60,000 nt of DNA from Polytrichum commune (GCA_950295325.1 OX485806.1:18168001-18228000); one strand, 5' to 3'; positions 24,956 through 36,839 are shown, numbered from the stretch's first letter. The notes: generated by a model from the sequence alone, not told the origin. Program-made: numbers and translations.

Positions 24956-27900
24956 TTGTTTACTTAACTGCATTATTGAATTGTTATTATCTAGTGTATT
25001 TTGAGAGGTAACTAGGTGGGTCTTTAGTTTTCCTCTGTAATATTGATATGTTATTGGGTAACTCTATTATGACTCACCTCTCTCCACAATGTGTTCTCTT
25101 CCTTCTCTCTTTAAACTCGAGTACAAAATGAGATACATGATCAAGTACAAAACAAAGTGTTTATTCCATGTGGCACCATTTTTCAACTTTATTGGCCAAT
25201 TACCAAGTGTATTTTGAGGGGTAGGTGAATCTCATTTGAGAGAGAGAGAGGGGGCTAAGACATGAGCAATGAGCGGTGAACAATGAGTGTTAATCAGCAA
25301 CACATGAGCATTGAACGGTAACTTGTGAGTTGTTTAGTCACATATAGTAAATTTTAAGGACTATAGGGTTATAATGTAAATTTAGCATTATATTTTATTG
25401 AATATACTCAGTTATAAAATATGAAAATTCTTAATTCTCATAATTTATGGGGTCTATTACTATGGACCACTGAAAAATATTTAATCAACTGTTGATTTTT
25501 GTTGTAAGAATCCAAAACATTGTTGCGTGCAACCAAAGTAGATAAGATATATTTAATATCACGTACAATTTTTTTGAAATACTAGGGTGAACACTGCACT
25601 AGCATCACTACTCGTGTTCAACAACACATACGAGCTCAAATAGTCGCATGACCTCGTTGTAGGTATATGTTGGAGTGTGAATGAACTTGTCGTTGTCGCA
25701 ATCTGCCTTGTATAGAAATCCAAACATGTAGTATAAGTGTTTGCAATACACCCAATTCCCATTCTTTCCCAAGGTCACAAAGGACATTTTGATGAAGTAT
25801 GGGCATGTGCATTGTGGGATGTCACCAATTGTGACACATTAAGAGTTATTCTCCTTGAAGACGATGTTGATGATAACTTCAAATATTTGATGCATAATGG
25901 CATTGACTTCAACAACATGGTATACATCCATGAGTATGGCGCTCTCCCATTTGTTTTTGTGACTTACCATTGGTGTTTCTAGATTTTGCTTCATTGTTTT
26001 TAAAAATCTAGAAGTTGGGTGGGTGTCATGGTTTGGTGGCACACAAAAATGTAATCCAAGGATGCAGAGTGTCCTTGTTGTTGAGAACCTACGACAAGGA
26101 AAAAAAATGCATCCTTCTACAAAAGTTGGAACCTAGCATCTTCTAACACCAACACCTTCTCCCTCAAGAGACTAGTTCTTATTTTCACCAACCATAGACT
26201 AAGTAATATAGGCCAATCCATAACATATTTCTTTTTGTTGCCACTCACACAACATTTGATATTGTCAAGGTGAAACCAAAACACTTGTTGCACATTGTTG
26301 GTGGAAAGGAATTGCTTCTTTGTCTTTTTGTACATCGGAGCAGAGGTGCCATGTTTGCCAATTCCGACTTTGGAATTGCACAAAGTCCATGTATTGGTTT
26401 GCATTGCCCAATATCATTTAGCAGAGTTGGGTGGCATTGGGAAATAGGTGGTCAATCTCCAACATTGATGTGCTATGTGTCACACAATGCTTTGGAAAAT
26501 TAAAGGATTCCTCTATGTATGCTTAGAAATGGAGTAGTTCACTTTGTCAGGCCGATGTGAGTTTTATTCAGCACCAAGTGGCAAACCACGTTTCGTTTGG
26601 ACATTTTGAACACAAACACTTTGTCTTTTGAATAACTCGAGAAACAATGGATGTAAACAAACTTGAACCCTCAGTGATCTATGAGTGCTATGTTATTGTC
26701 CATGGTTCCAATCCCCATTTGCACAAATCGCAATGACCTGGACCCAAAATTACAAAAATAAAGCAAAGCCAAAGTTGTAAGTTTGTCCATCACAACCTCC
26801 ACGCAAGCTACATGTTAGTGATGGCCCTTACTTGGCGTTCCTTTCATGGGATGAAGCAATGGTTCAATTCAACCTCAATCTTCCATAGGAAGAAGATTGG
26901 ATAGCGTTGACCACCAAAATTATTGGCCAATGGCAAAACACTTGTTGGAAAATAACTAGAAGTCGTGCTTCTCATCCAAGGGGTTCCGCCTCCCCTCAAA
27001 GTGGGTGTGTCTTCTTTGTTTCATAATGCATTTGGCATTGGCCTATGTCTCCACCCAATCTTATTACATATTAAAACAAAAAAACCTCTCTCGGGGAGGT
27101 CTCTCCCTCTTATCACGTGCGCTCATGACTTATTTATCAAGGGTTATTTACCTTGCTGAAAATATTATAAGGTATGGTATTTTTCAAAATAAATGTAAAC
27201 GCTTGTATTTTAATACATCCTATTAGTATTTATAAATGTTTGGGGGGTATCATTTTAAAATACCCTATTTTACTTATAGTGCAAAAGAAGATTGCAATTC
27301 AAACAACACGCTAAAATTTTCCCTCCTGGCACGTAGGTAGAGAACATTAACTCCACATTGGATACGTTGGCTCAATAACATTCAAGCCAACCAGCCTGCA
27401 AAGTCATAAATTCAAGCCTTTTCAACATATAAATACCTCTTTTCATCCACTAGCATAGACCCTACCCTAGACCCGCTACCCCTAGTAATTGTTTCCACGT
27501 TATGTTACATATATTGACTAGATAAAAGAGGCCATTATATGTGATGGTATTTTACATGTAAACATGTTTCATTATTTTAAAACCCCCTATTTTATATGTA
27601 CGTTTTTCGTAAAATTTATCTATAATGAATATATTAGACCTTATTTTGAATCGCACGTTATTTCTACAATTTTTGCTAGTGACCTCCCCGAGAAACCTCT
27701 TCACCCAATTAGCTTCTCACTTCATGCACTCTCTACATGTGAAACTAGAAGCATGACCATGTGCACCTATTAAATGTGTTGAGCCCTCGTTGCCCATAAT
27801 TTTTTATAATGGGCTATATTGGTATAAGTTCTAGGGGGTGGACTCCTTGTTGGAAACCTAAATGACATGCATGGGTAATCATGAAATCAAATTATGAGAA

Positions 27901-28799
27901 GTTTATAAAGAAAAACAAATGTATACATACTGACGGCATGCTAGAAAACGGATTCATGTATGCATAGTAAGCTTATCAATTGCATGTGATAAATGCCTCC
28001 ACTGCATATATATAATATATATCATGAATTTAATAGGCCTTCATTAGACATAACATACACTTTTACATCCAATGAAAAATTCATCGTCATCCATAGCATG
28101 CAACTTGACAATTGTATCAAACAAACGAAAACAAGAGAACAAGAACTTAGCCACAATCCAGAGAGCATAATGCAAGGAAGCCCATGAGCGCTCCAAAAAC
28201 CTTTTTATTTGTAAAAACTTGGAACCAAATTATGCAAACCCCAACAAGAACAAACATGTTAATCATTGAGGACTATGACCATATGACAACAATAAATGAA
28301 AACATTAATTGGATAAAACTAACACATCCATTGACATTTTTTTCTCTAAACATATGTGTTGCTAGCATCAACCAAATTTGTTGCACATTGTATTAATTGG
28401 CAAGTAGCACATGATATTATTAGTTGCCCTTAAGCTTCTTACAATTCTATTAGGAAAGAAAAAACAATGTTGATGTTATGTGATTGTCTATCTCGAAGAG
28501 TTAATTTAGAAACGATCTCTACCACAAGTCGTTCAAAATTCCTATCAATTAAGTGCCCCACTTCATGTATGTGTATGTTGTTGTTTGTAAGTGGGGTGTA
28601 CGCATGAAATCTTTGCCAATGATTGAAACAAGGTTTGGTATAATCTGCATTCTAAGAAATTTGTGTTTGGTATAATCTGCATCCTAAGAAATTTGTGATG
28701 AATATTGTCATGGATGATTGAAATTTGAATGAAAAATCACTTAGTAAGTGATGTTGATTGCAACATTATAAAATTATAATCCATCCAAAAAATTAATGA
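24956..28799. other. Intergenic, no gene recognised
   Basis: AT-rich sequence. Short chance reading frames (for example 25737-25982 and 26270-26503) show no recognisable domain. A short GA tract lies at about 25238-25251. Confidence 0.45.
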
Positions 28800-28925
28800 C
28801 AAATGACAAATAATGTTGGGTTAACATTTAGTGTCGGTGAATCTATACCGCATTTTACAATTAGTATTGAACAAGAAAAATAGACTTGGTGACACTAAAT
28901 ATCATATTTAGTGTCACTATCACCA
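28800..28925. mobile_element. Fragment of the TAGTGTCAC MITE family
   Basis: Contains GACAAATAATGTTGGGTTAA, GAACAAGAAAAATAGA and GTGACACTAAATATCATATT, in the order found at one end of the longer family members near 24319 and 38885. It appears truncated on its left side. Confidence 0.5.
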
Positions 28926-29193
28926 TTAAATGGTCTCATATCTGGCAGTTTTTTTGGGGCACGGACTACAAGATCTCTCACACTCAAATACTTACACAAC
29001 ACTTTCCATCATCACAACAAATTCTCCACACATTTTTTGGGTTACTTAAGATGTTGTTCTTTTTATATATATATAGAGAGAGAGATAAACCCACTTCTCA
29101 AAGGATACGAAACACTCAATTAATGCAAAAGAATTAGTAGATCCAAATCATGCACGTAGCCAGTCTCTTTAGAGTTTTTGGAGCTCATATGAA

Positions 29194-29537
29194 CTCGGGG
29201 GGGGGGGGGGTAGTCAATAGTTGGAGTAGCAATATACGTGTGAACAAATGATAGGGTATTTAAAAAACATGGGAGCAAAAAATTATAATTGGGCTTAAGA
29301 GTAATATAGGGTATCAAAAATTGCACTGGACATCTTTAAAGTACTATAGGGTATGGAATAATAGGTAATTTGAAATTATAAGTAATGCAAGCCATTTTTC
29401 TATTGACCCAAAGTAGAAATTTACGTAATGATAGCATGTGAAAAAAAAAAATTGAAAGTAATACCCCCCTATAAAATAGTGGTTGTTCGCACCTATATCC
29501 TTAACTTTTTAACACACTGCCCCCCCCCCCCCCCGAG
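29194..29537 (+). mobile_element. hAT-like MITE with 8-bp TSD, copy 1
   Basis: A 344-bp element beginning CTCGGGGGG and ending CCCCCCGAG, flanked by perfect 8-bp direct repeats CATATGAA (29186-29193 and 29538-29545). A second copy with a different 8-bp duplication lies at 36119-36457, fixing both boundaries. Eight-base duplications are typical of hAT transposases. The interior is AT-rich with repeated TATAGGGTAT motifs and no open reading frame. Confidence 0.9.
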
Positions 29538-30121
29538 CATATGAAGATCTTGTTCATAATCAAAGTGAAGATTTCTCATACTAATTAAATGGTCATATAG
29601 GTCCCCCCTAACCTTGTTGACTATTGAACCTAGAGAAATTAGCATAATTTGAACACGTGATCCAATATTTCTTTTGACACTTGTAAATTTAGTCCCAATT
29701 TTGAATTCCACACCTAACCACACACCACTCAAATACAAGTTTAGAGATAATCCAACCTTACATCACCTTGTTCAATAAGATTTGGGCCCATCCACTTTAC
29801 ATCACATTATTCAATAAGATTTGGTACATGTTCACTTCCAAGAAAACCAAAAACTGAGAGGGAATTAACAAATACGAGCGTGCTTCATAAAATTTAACCC
29901 CCTATAAGTTTGTGGTTGATTCATTTCAAACAACTTCATCTAGACTATTTCAATGGTAATTGGAGCTAATTTCAATCTCAAATCAACTAAAACCAACCTT
30001 CAACAACATATTATTTTAAGATTTATATGTTGAATGAATGAGAATTACATTCATATGCAATAATTATGTCTTGCCAAAACCAAAGTGCTAGCTATACTGG
30101 AATCTCCAAGACTTTTGATTT
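29538..30121. other. Intergenic, no gene recognised
   Basis: AT-rich spacer between two MITEs. Nothing further could be supported. Confidence 0.4.
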
Positions 30122-30400
30122 GGGGGCCAATTCACACACGAGACTGAGAGCCCGCGACTATTACACTTCAAGCTAGCACTCTCATTGGTGGAAAAGGCAA
30201 AGCATGTCCAAGTTCGCTTCACACTACGCTTGAGGGACCAATGGAGTATGTGAATGTCAGATGGATGTAAAGTCGACATTGATTCCTACATGGCATCGAA
30301 TGGATCATGTTTCATGGTCACTTGGACTATTTTCAAAAACCACCTCTTGGATGTAGGCCTAACACAAAACCACGAAACCATGGCACTCCGAATGCTCACA
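30122..30400 (-). mobile_element. MITE, GGGCCACTTCACAC family, reverse orientation
   Basis: Starts GGGGGCCAATTCACACACGA, followed by GACTGAGAGCCCGCG. The rest matches the window-start copy in reverse, down to CATGGCACTCCGAATGCTCA near 30390. The far end is not clearly bounded. Confidence 0.55.
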
Positions 30401-30464
30401 ACTGTTGATTTATTCTATTTTATCATGTGTGAGGACCCGCATGAATAGAAATTCATAGAAATAG

Positions 30465-30627
30465 CATTTGGTTGAGAGCCCGGTCACATATGACTTCACA
30501 CTACACTTGAGGGTCCGTGACCACACTACATGATTTTAGAGGTGTGTTGGGACTGCCTTTGGACAACTTTCTTTTGGGCTCTCACAATCTCATGGTCACG
30601 GCTCTTGGCTCGTGTGCGAAGTGGCCC
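30465..30627 (+). mobile_element. Truncated MITE, GGGCCACTTCACAC family
   Basis: The right end TCGTGTGCGAAGTGGCCC is followed by TAA (30628-30630). The interior retains GGGTCCGTGACCACAC and CTCATGGTCACGGCTC, which pair as parts of the long inverted ends. The left end is rearranged, with CACACTACACTTGAGGG in place of a clean TIR. Confidence 0.5.
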
Positions 30628-30892
30628 TAAGGTTGACATTGTGCAAAGCAACCAATTGAGTAGAGTATGTGGAGGCACATATAGTATACTTTGACAAGTG
30701 CTAAACAGAGATGATTATGAAGCAACATAGGTAATTCTACATCACTGCATTGCACTGTTTATCTTTATGGTATTTTACGATCACTTATGTTTAGAATATT
30801 GAAATTTACATCACTTGCTATTACTTTTTAATAGAATTACCAAATTTTATCAAGTTACAAGTGAAACACATTATGAACTAGTTAACCGGTGA

Positions 30893-30993
30893 GAGGGCCA
30901 GGGCTATCACTTGGGGTTGGTGATGCTCACGCGGCAAGCCTGTAGGGCAAGCCACGTGAGCATCACTGGCCCCATGTGGTAACCCTCGCCCTC
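30893..30993. ncRNA. 101-nt hairpin, possible small-RNA precursor
   Basis: Arms 30893-30931 and 30955-30993 pair over 39 positions with three mismatches (four G:U pairs if read as RNA). The innermost 12 bp are perfect (GTGATGCTCACG with CGTGAGCATCAC). The loop is 23 nt. Size and shape fit a plant miRNA precursor or a very short MITE. It ends about 30 bp before the left end of the tyrosine-recombinase element. No promoter was identified. Confidence 0.4.
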
Positions 30994-31025
30994 GAGGTGG
31001 TGACCCTGGTTACCCAACATAACCA

Positions 31026-31682
31026 TCTGTTTAGAGGGTCGAGCTCCGGTGCAATAGAAGTAGGTCTTTGTGACGGTTTTGATTCAGAGTTTCGAGCTGG
31101 TTTGTTGGAGTTTGTGATCGGTTTGTAGGTGTTGTAGTCGATTTCGTTCCATTTTCACAAATCATGCCACAAAGAGGCAGATATGGTCGTGGAAGGTTTA
31201 CAGCTAGTTTGGATTGTCTGCTCTTCTTTCTTCCTTCTTCCTTCTACGTTGTTAGGGCGATGGCGGGCTCAGAGTTGGAGGTTCTTGGAGGCCATTGGAT
31301 TCTTGAATCGTGTGAGGCAATGGATTACCCGGGAGCGTCACAACCACACGGGTGTTGGATGTGTAGTAATAATGGAAATGGCTAACCATCTCCAAGAGGG
31401 TGAGAGAGAGAGAGAGAGAGAGAGTTTTGGTTGTTTTGGAAGGCGAGATGATGGATCCAGTGGCGAGTTTGTGGGACGTCTGTTTAGAGGATTGAGCTTC
31501 GCATACTATTGCTATTCCGGTGTAATACAAGTAGGTCTTTGTGGCAGGTTTGATTAATAGTTTTGAGTTAGTTTGTTGGAGTTTGGGATCGGTTTGCAGG
31601 TGTTTTAGTCGATTTCATTCCATTTTCACGAATCATGCCACGAAAAGGCAAATCTAGTCGTGGAAGGTTTACATCTAGCTTA
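31026..31682 (+). repeat. Duplicated left end of the recombinase element
   Basis: Unit 1 (31026-31214) and unit 2 (31479-31682) share TCTGTTTAGAGG, GTAGGTCTTTGTG, TTAGTTTGTTGGAGTTTG-like sequence and a start codon context encoding MPQRGRYGRGRFTASL in unit 1 and MPRKGKSSRGRFTSSL in unit 2. About 260 bp of unrelated sequence, including a GA tract at 31402-31424, separates them. Unit 2 leads into the recombinase gene; unit 1 does not. Confidence 0.8.
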
Positions 31683-34236
31683 ATTTGTGCCAATGCCAAC
31701 AATCCAGATGTGAACATCAACATTATAGATAGCAACATCAACATTCACTCTGGAACTGCGAATATTGATGACGAGAACGTGGAGAATATGTTTTCGTTGA
31801 ACAATTCTGAACTAAATACACAAGTCTATGTTCCTCACATTGTTGGTGACAGATCTCCTTCTCTCTGCTCGCTTTGAAAGAGGGCTCGAAAAGTTTGTGG
31901 TGTCTCAGGTGATGTTTCCCTGACTAATCCGGATCCACAAAATACTTCTAGCACTATTAATGAGGATTATGTAGTGCCCCATCAATTGAATTTTGAAATT
32001 CAAGAACCACCTATGGCCATCTCTTGGCATCCATCTATCGTTCCCAAAGGTGTTGAGGATAATGTTGTTGACGAAAATAACGATGAACCTCTAAGCACTT
32101 TTATTCCAGAAGGAGACGCTGAACAAGAATGGGATAATATGCTTTTAGAGTATGTAATAAGTTTCGAAAATGGTGGAAACACATGAAACTTGATCACACC
32201 GTTGAAATTGAGAAAATACCGCTGGAAATATTTGGTGAGGAACTCGTGAAGTTCTTCTTGATGTTGTGTAAGGAATTTTGGTGAACACTATCCGACAACG
32301 TCGATTATGAATTTCTTCATGGGGTTCAATAGAGTTCTTATCTTTGAGCAAAAGAGACGTGTCATTGAGACTGGTATTGATTGTTGAACCTCAATTCTGC
32401 ATTCAATCTCATCCCTGGTTTCTTGGACCCAGGCAAGCTGTACTACGGGCAATGGAATTGAGCCGAAACTCGGGGGTTAAAAAGGATCGGCGTAAAGTAG
32501 ACGCGTTATCTTATGAAGATGAAATCAAAATCTTATCGCATCCACTTTACCAAGCCAAATATCCTGATGGTGTCCACATGCGATTCGCTTATTACTGTTT
32601 TGTAGTGTTCCTCATAAGGGGCAATACAAAATTGTACAACTTGTTGCAAAAGGACTTCGAGCTTGGAATAGTTGAGCGGGGCTTCACATACTTGAAGTAA
32701 GTTTTCTTCCTTCTTGTTGTGTGTACGCAATTTCTTGTTGAAGGTTTATTAAGTTATTGTTATTGTTCTTTTCAATTTTTTGTGTATTTTGGTTGTTGTA
32801 GGATGTTATAACATGTTACCTTGGCTTGCAGGTATGACGAACGCACCAACAAAACATATAAAGTGTCTTTGAAACGATATCAAGATGAACATTTTCGACT
32901 TGCTATATATTCCCATGATGTAGATGTCATAAACACATGGAGAGTTTTGAATGAGCATATGCCTCCTGGAAGTAAGAATGACCACTTGTTTCTCTTTGCA
33001 ATTCATAGCAGTTGGTCTAATGTGTGGTTTAGACGAGGTATCAATGTGTGGTCAAGGCCACATGAGGAACTGGATGAAAAAAATGGCAAAGAACGTTGGA
33101 ATTGATGGTGACATTACCAACAAATCTGGAAGAGTTACTTCAATCAGCAGAATATGTGCTGCTCAAGTTCCTTATGATGTGATTACTAGTATCACAGGGC
33201 ACCGGAACGAGAAAACGCTTGCCATATATGATAAAAGCGTTGCAATGAAGGCAAGAGCAACACAATCATTGATAAGATCTCCTTACGATCCCGCCATTGG
33301 TGCTCCATTGGATTACCAATTTCACTACCAACAACAACTAGATGGTTGGCATCATAGAGAGGTTGGTCCAACAGTCCCTTCTATTGTTCCACGACCTTCC
33401 CCTGCTATTCAAGGAAAAATTTATCTAAAGGGAAATCCTTACTATGATTTGTTTAATCAACAAAACCAAAATTCACAGCCCGTTCCTTATAGTGTGTCAG
33501 AGCATTTTGTTCCAATTCGGTGTGCGATTCCTATTCATCTGCCCCCTCTAATTTGGCATGTAGTTGAATCAACTCAACCTCATGGAATTCCTCCTTCCGG
33601 TACTCTAGCTCGAGGTCCATTTCGTAATTACGGAGGTCAATTTCATTGTCCAGTTCTTGGTCGACAAAATATTGGATCCATTCATACATCTTCTTCAGCT
33701 CCATTTGAAGCTAGATTCATGAACAATAGTTTGGTGCCTTCTATTGTTCCAGTTCAACCTGCATAGTATTTTTGCTGTCTCGACAACAACTATGAGCCCT
33801 TCTGTAAGAACTCCATTTGTTTCACTGAGAGTGACACAAAGGAGTCAATCAAATGCGATCTTTCTTTTTGCACAAGAGGAGGAAGTTCGAGCAATGGTTG
33901 TTTTGTTGACGATTATGAATGACCTTATAGCCTTAATTGTTTGACGAAGGATGTGGTTGTTGAATCAAGCGGATTTGCTACGGTTATTGTCACTCCTTAT
34001 AGTGGAGTTCCAACAATGTTCTCGACTGCGATTAGTTCGGGTACTATGATTCCGTCTCCAAATGTTCAAGACAACGTGAAACTGGTTGTGGAAGTGTTGT
34101 GCCGCAGTTTGGATCAATGCCGAATCATGCACACGGTCATGTTTTTAGTGGAGATGTTTCTAATAATGTCTTTCACTTCCATGTCCATGATCCTTTTGAT
34201 TTGAAGAGGTTTCTCAAAGGGAAAGAGGGCCACTAG
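31635..34236 (+). pseudogene. Crypton/DUF3504-type tyrosine recombinase, decayed
   Basis: Cryptons move as DNA circles with a tyrosine recombinase. The catalytic domain is readable in pieces. An N-terminal helical part includes EELVKFFLMLCKEF and HYPTTSIMNFFMGFNRVL. Then come the first arginine in VVFLIRGNTK (32617-32619), a lysine in RTNKTYKVS (32851-32853), TNKSGRVTSISR with the second arginine (33131-33133), the histidine in ITGHRNEKTL (33200-33202) and the tyrosine in AIYDKS (33227-33229). The spacing fits the R-K-HxxR-H-Y pattern of the DUF3504 group (related to domesticated ZMYM and QRICH1 domains), but the first H of HxxR is a lysine here. A GT-AG intron (32697-32831) joins the frame exactly. 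The copy is broken by a stop at 31875-31877, frame changes near 32160, 32275, 32390 and 33060, and more decay after 33766. A Gln/Pro/His-rich tail runs to the original stop at 34234-34236. Confidence 0.75.
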
Positions 34237-34913
34237 TGTACAGTTAATTGTCGCCATCTGTATATAGTTTGTTATGATGTAATTGAATTAGCATTGAAAT
34301 TGTAGTTTAGTTGTCATTCTTGTGGAGCAATTGGAGCTCACAAATCGATTCGTTCCTATACTGAATTGAAACATTCATAAACTTGAAGTGAAGTTTGATT
34401 TTTTTTGGTGGGTGCAATGATCTAGTTGGATTTGAAGTTGCAATTTGTAACTTGAATTTATGGTGCTCTCGACTGCGATTAGTTCGGGTACTATGATTCC
34501 GTCTCCAAATGTTCAAGAACAACGTGAAACTGGTTGTGGAAGTGTTGTGCCGCAATTTGGATCAATGCCGAATCATGCACACAATCATGTTTTTAGTGGA
34601 CATATTTCTAATAATGTCTTCCACTTCCATGTCCATGATCATTTTGATTTGAAGAGGTTTCTCAAAAGGAAAGAGGGCCACTAGTGTATAGTTGATTGTC
34701 GCCATTTGTACATAGTTTGTTATGATGTAATTGAATTAGCATCGAAGTTGTCGTTTAGTTGTCATTCTTGTAAATCAATTGGAGGTCACAAATCGATTTG
34801 TTCCTATATTGAATTGAAACATTCATAAACTTGAAGTAAAGTTAGAATTTTTTTGGTGGGTGCAATGATCTAGTTGGATTTGAATTTGCAATTTGCAATT
34901 TGAATTTATGGTG
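34021..34913 (+). repeat. Tandem ~447-bp duplication of the right end
   Basis: CTCGACTGCGATTAGTTCGG begins unit 1 at 34021 and unit 2 at 34468. The units stay closely similar to 34467 and 34913, with scattered substitutions. Each contains the end of the recombinase reading frame (last residues KRFLK-K/R-KEGH in unit 2) and its 3' flank. Unit 1 has a one-base deletion after NVQ that unit 2 does not share. Confidence 0.9.
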
Positions 34914-35063
34914 CGAAGAATATATAGATGGTAGGTTTGTAGTACTACTAGGTAGGTAGGAAACTAGAAAGAGGGTAACATGTTATGGATTGTTTTCCAC
35001 CTTGCTCATGAGCCAATAGTAGATAGCTAGCCACGTCAGTGAGACCCTCTAAACAAATGGTTA

Positions 35064-36034
35064 CGTTATATAATGTCCATACCATTACTTTCGGGTCAAA
35101 AAGTTTGGGAGTGTTGATCTAGAAAATGTCATGTATTTTGAGCACTTCAAGCAATGTTTGTAGTGTTGGGAATCTTAGACATGATGTGCAAGTGATGAGC
35201 ATGTGCATTAGTAGTGTGTGAAATATTTAAATGCAAGTTGATAACATCAAGTAGAATTCTACACGTTTTGTGGATATTCTACACCAATTTATTTGAATTT
35301 TGCTTTTTTTTCAACATCTAGCATACTTGTTATGCAATTTCTTTAAAATGTCAACATTGTTTATAGAAAATTATCATAAAATTGAATTATAAAAAAAAAT
35401 CTAATTTTATTTACAACAAACTTGACCCATGTGTAGGGTAACCACACCTTGGGTAAACAACCCCCTCACATGTCCATGGCGGATGATAAAATCAAGGTTT
35501 GATAGTTCATTTAGCTACATCTATCGGCTCGGTTTCATGCCTACCACTTTCTCATAGTATTTTCAAAAAGTTTGGGGGATGGTTGAAATTCTCCATGTAT
35601 GTACCCTGAAAAATGATGAGAATAAGAGGTGAGATCTTGGAAATGAAGTCATGCATTCCTCCACGTATGTCGTCCACTATCTTTCGTCATGATAATGCAC
35701 ATTGAGTGAGGGGGTCGATTCTCCATGGCAAGGTAGCAAAAAATTGTAATTATTTGTAATGAATGAAACCTATAGTCACAATTTATAACACCACATACTT
35801 CCATAAACAATAATGTACACTTTCCATGCAATTGCTATGTAATGGTAAGCTTGTTACTAACATGACTCTAGGCTCAACAAAAGGATCTATGTGAACGATT
35901 AGAGGAGAGGGGAACTTTCACTTTGACAAATCCTATAACTAAATTGGCATCTCTACTTCAATTCAAAGGCTTGAAACGATCCATGTAATTCATAGTTGTT
36001 GATTTGATGAGACAATTCTTAGCTTAATCCAATG

Positions 36035-36065
<31 letters not shown>

Positions 36066-36118
36066 CATGAGTTAGAAGTGCCTGCAATAGGGCAACATAC
36101 CCTAACCTTTGAATGACC
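35064..36118. other. Intergenic, no gene recognised
   Basis: AT-rich spacer. An (AT)n-(AG)n microsatellite at about 36035-36065 lies just upstream of the second 8-bp-TSD MITE, and copy 1 is also near an AT/AG tract (29066-29083). Confidence 0.5.
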
Positions 36119-36457
36119 CTCGGGGGGGTAGTCATTGGTTGGAGTAGCGATATACGTGCGAACAAATGATAGGGTATTTTAAAAACATGGGGGCAAAAAA
36201 TTATAAATGGACTTAAAAGTAATATAGGGTATCAAAAATGACACTGGACATCTTTAAAGTACTATAGGGTATGGAATAATAGGTAATTTGGAATTATAAG
36301 TAATGCAAGCCATTTTTCTATTAACCCAAAGTAGAAATTTACATAATGATAGCATGTGAAAAAAAGAAGAGAATTGAAAGTAATACCCCCTATAAAATAG
36401 TGGTTGTTCGCACCTATATCCTTAACTTTTTAACACACTGCCCCCCCCCCCCCCGAG
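36119..36457 (+). mobile_element. hAT-like MITE with 8-bp TSD, copy 2
   Basis: A 339-bp element in the same orientation as the copy at 29194-29537 and highly similar throughout. It starts CTCGGGGGGG and ends CCCCCCGAG, flanked by perfect GAATGACC repeats (36111-36118 and 36458-36465). Non-coding. Confidence 0.9.
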
Positions 36458-36585
36458 GAATGACCAGGGTGCAAAATAAACGATCTATAAACACTATATC
36501 TACAAGTTCAACCAAGTCTCGGAGTCACGATTTTTATGTTTATGGGCTCGATATTTTGTTTAGCATGTTATCTTTTGTCAAGCCT

Positions 36586-36839
36586 GGCCTTATCAACTAA
36601 AATGAGCCAATTGGGCCATTATGAGACAATCCTTTTGTCACAATTGATGAGATCTTCCATATTACAATTGATTATTTGCATTGTTTTATAAACATGTGTG
36701 AGTGTATTGGAATGGTTGAGTTGTATTTTAAGAACCCTCAACGGGTATTCTCTCGTACCAACTAGCAATCATTACATTCCCATCATGTTCCCTACATTAA
36801 ATTGAGCGGATCATTTGGCTCATTTTAGTTGATAAGGCC
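36586..36839. mobile_element. 254-bp MITE with GGCCTTATCAACT ends
   Basis: The left end GGCCTTATCAACTAAAATGA and the reverse complement of the right end are identical over at least 26 bp, into GAGCCAA. No coding capacity. The flanks (CCT... left, TGG... right) do not give an unambiguous target duplication. Confidence 0.75.

Larger units (their letters stand above)
31022..35061 (+). mobile_element. 4.0-kb element with TIRs and a Crypton-like recombinase gene
   Basis: The left end ACCATCTGTTTAGAGGGTC (31022-31040) and the right end, reverse complement ACCATTTGTTTAGAGGGTC (35043-35061), form a 19-bp TIR with one mismatch. TA flanks each end (31020-31021, 35062-35063), which could be a target duplication. 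Between them lies one broken plus-strand gene with tyrosine-recombinase motifs. Both ends carry tandem duplications of about 450 bp. Most described Cryptons lack TIRs, so the link between TIRs and recombinase is inferred: this could also be a TIR element that captured a Crypton-derived gene. Confidence 0.7.

Noticed and set aside
31164-31557. Open frames beginning MPQRGRYGRGRF as a separate gene
   Set aside because: This is the duplicated 5' end of the recombinase gene. After the first 16 codons it diverges into unrelated sequence with a GA tract.
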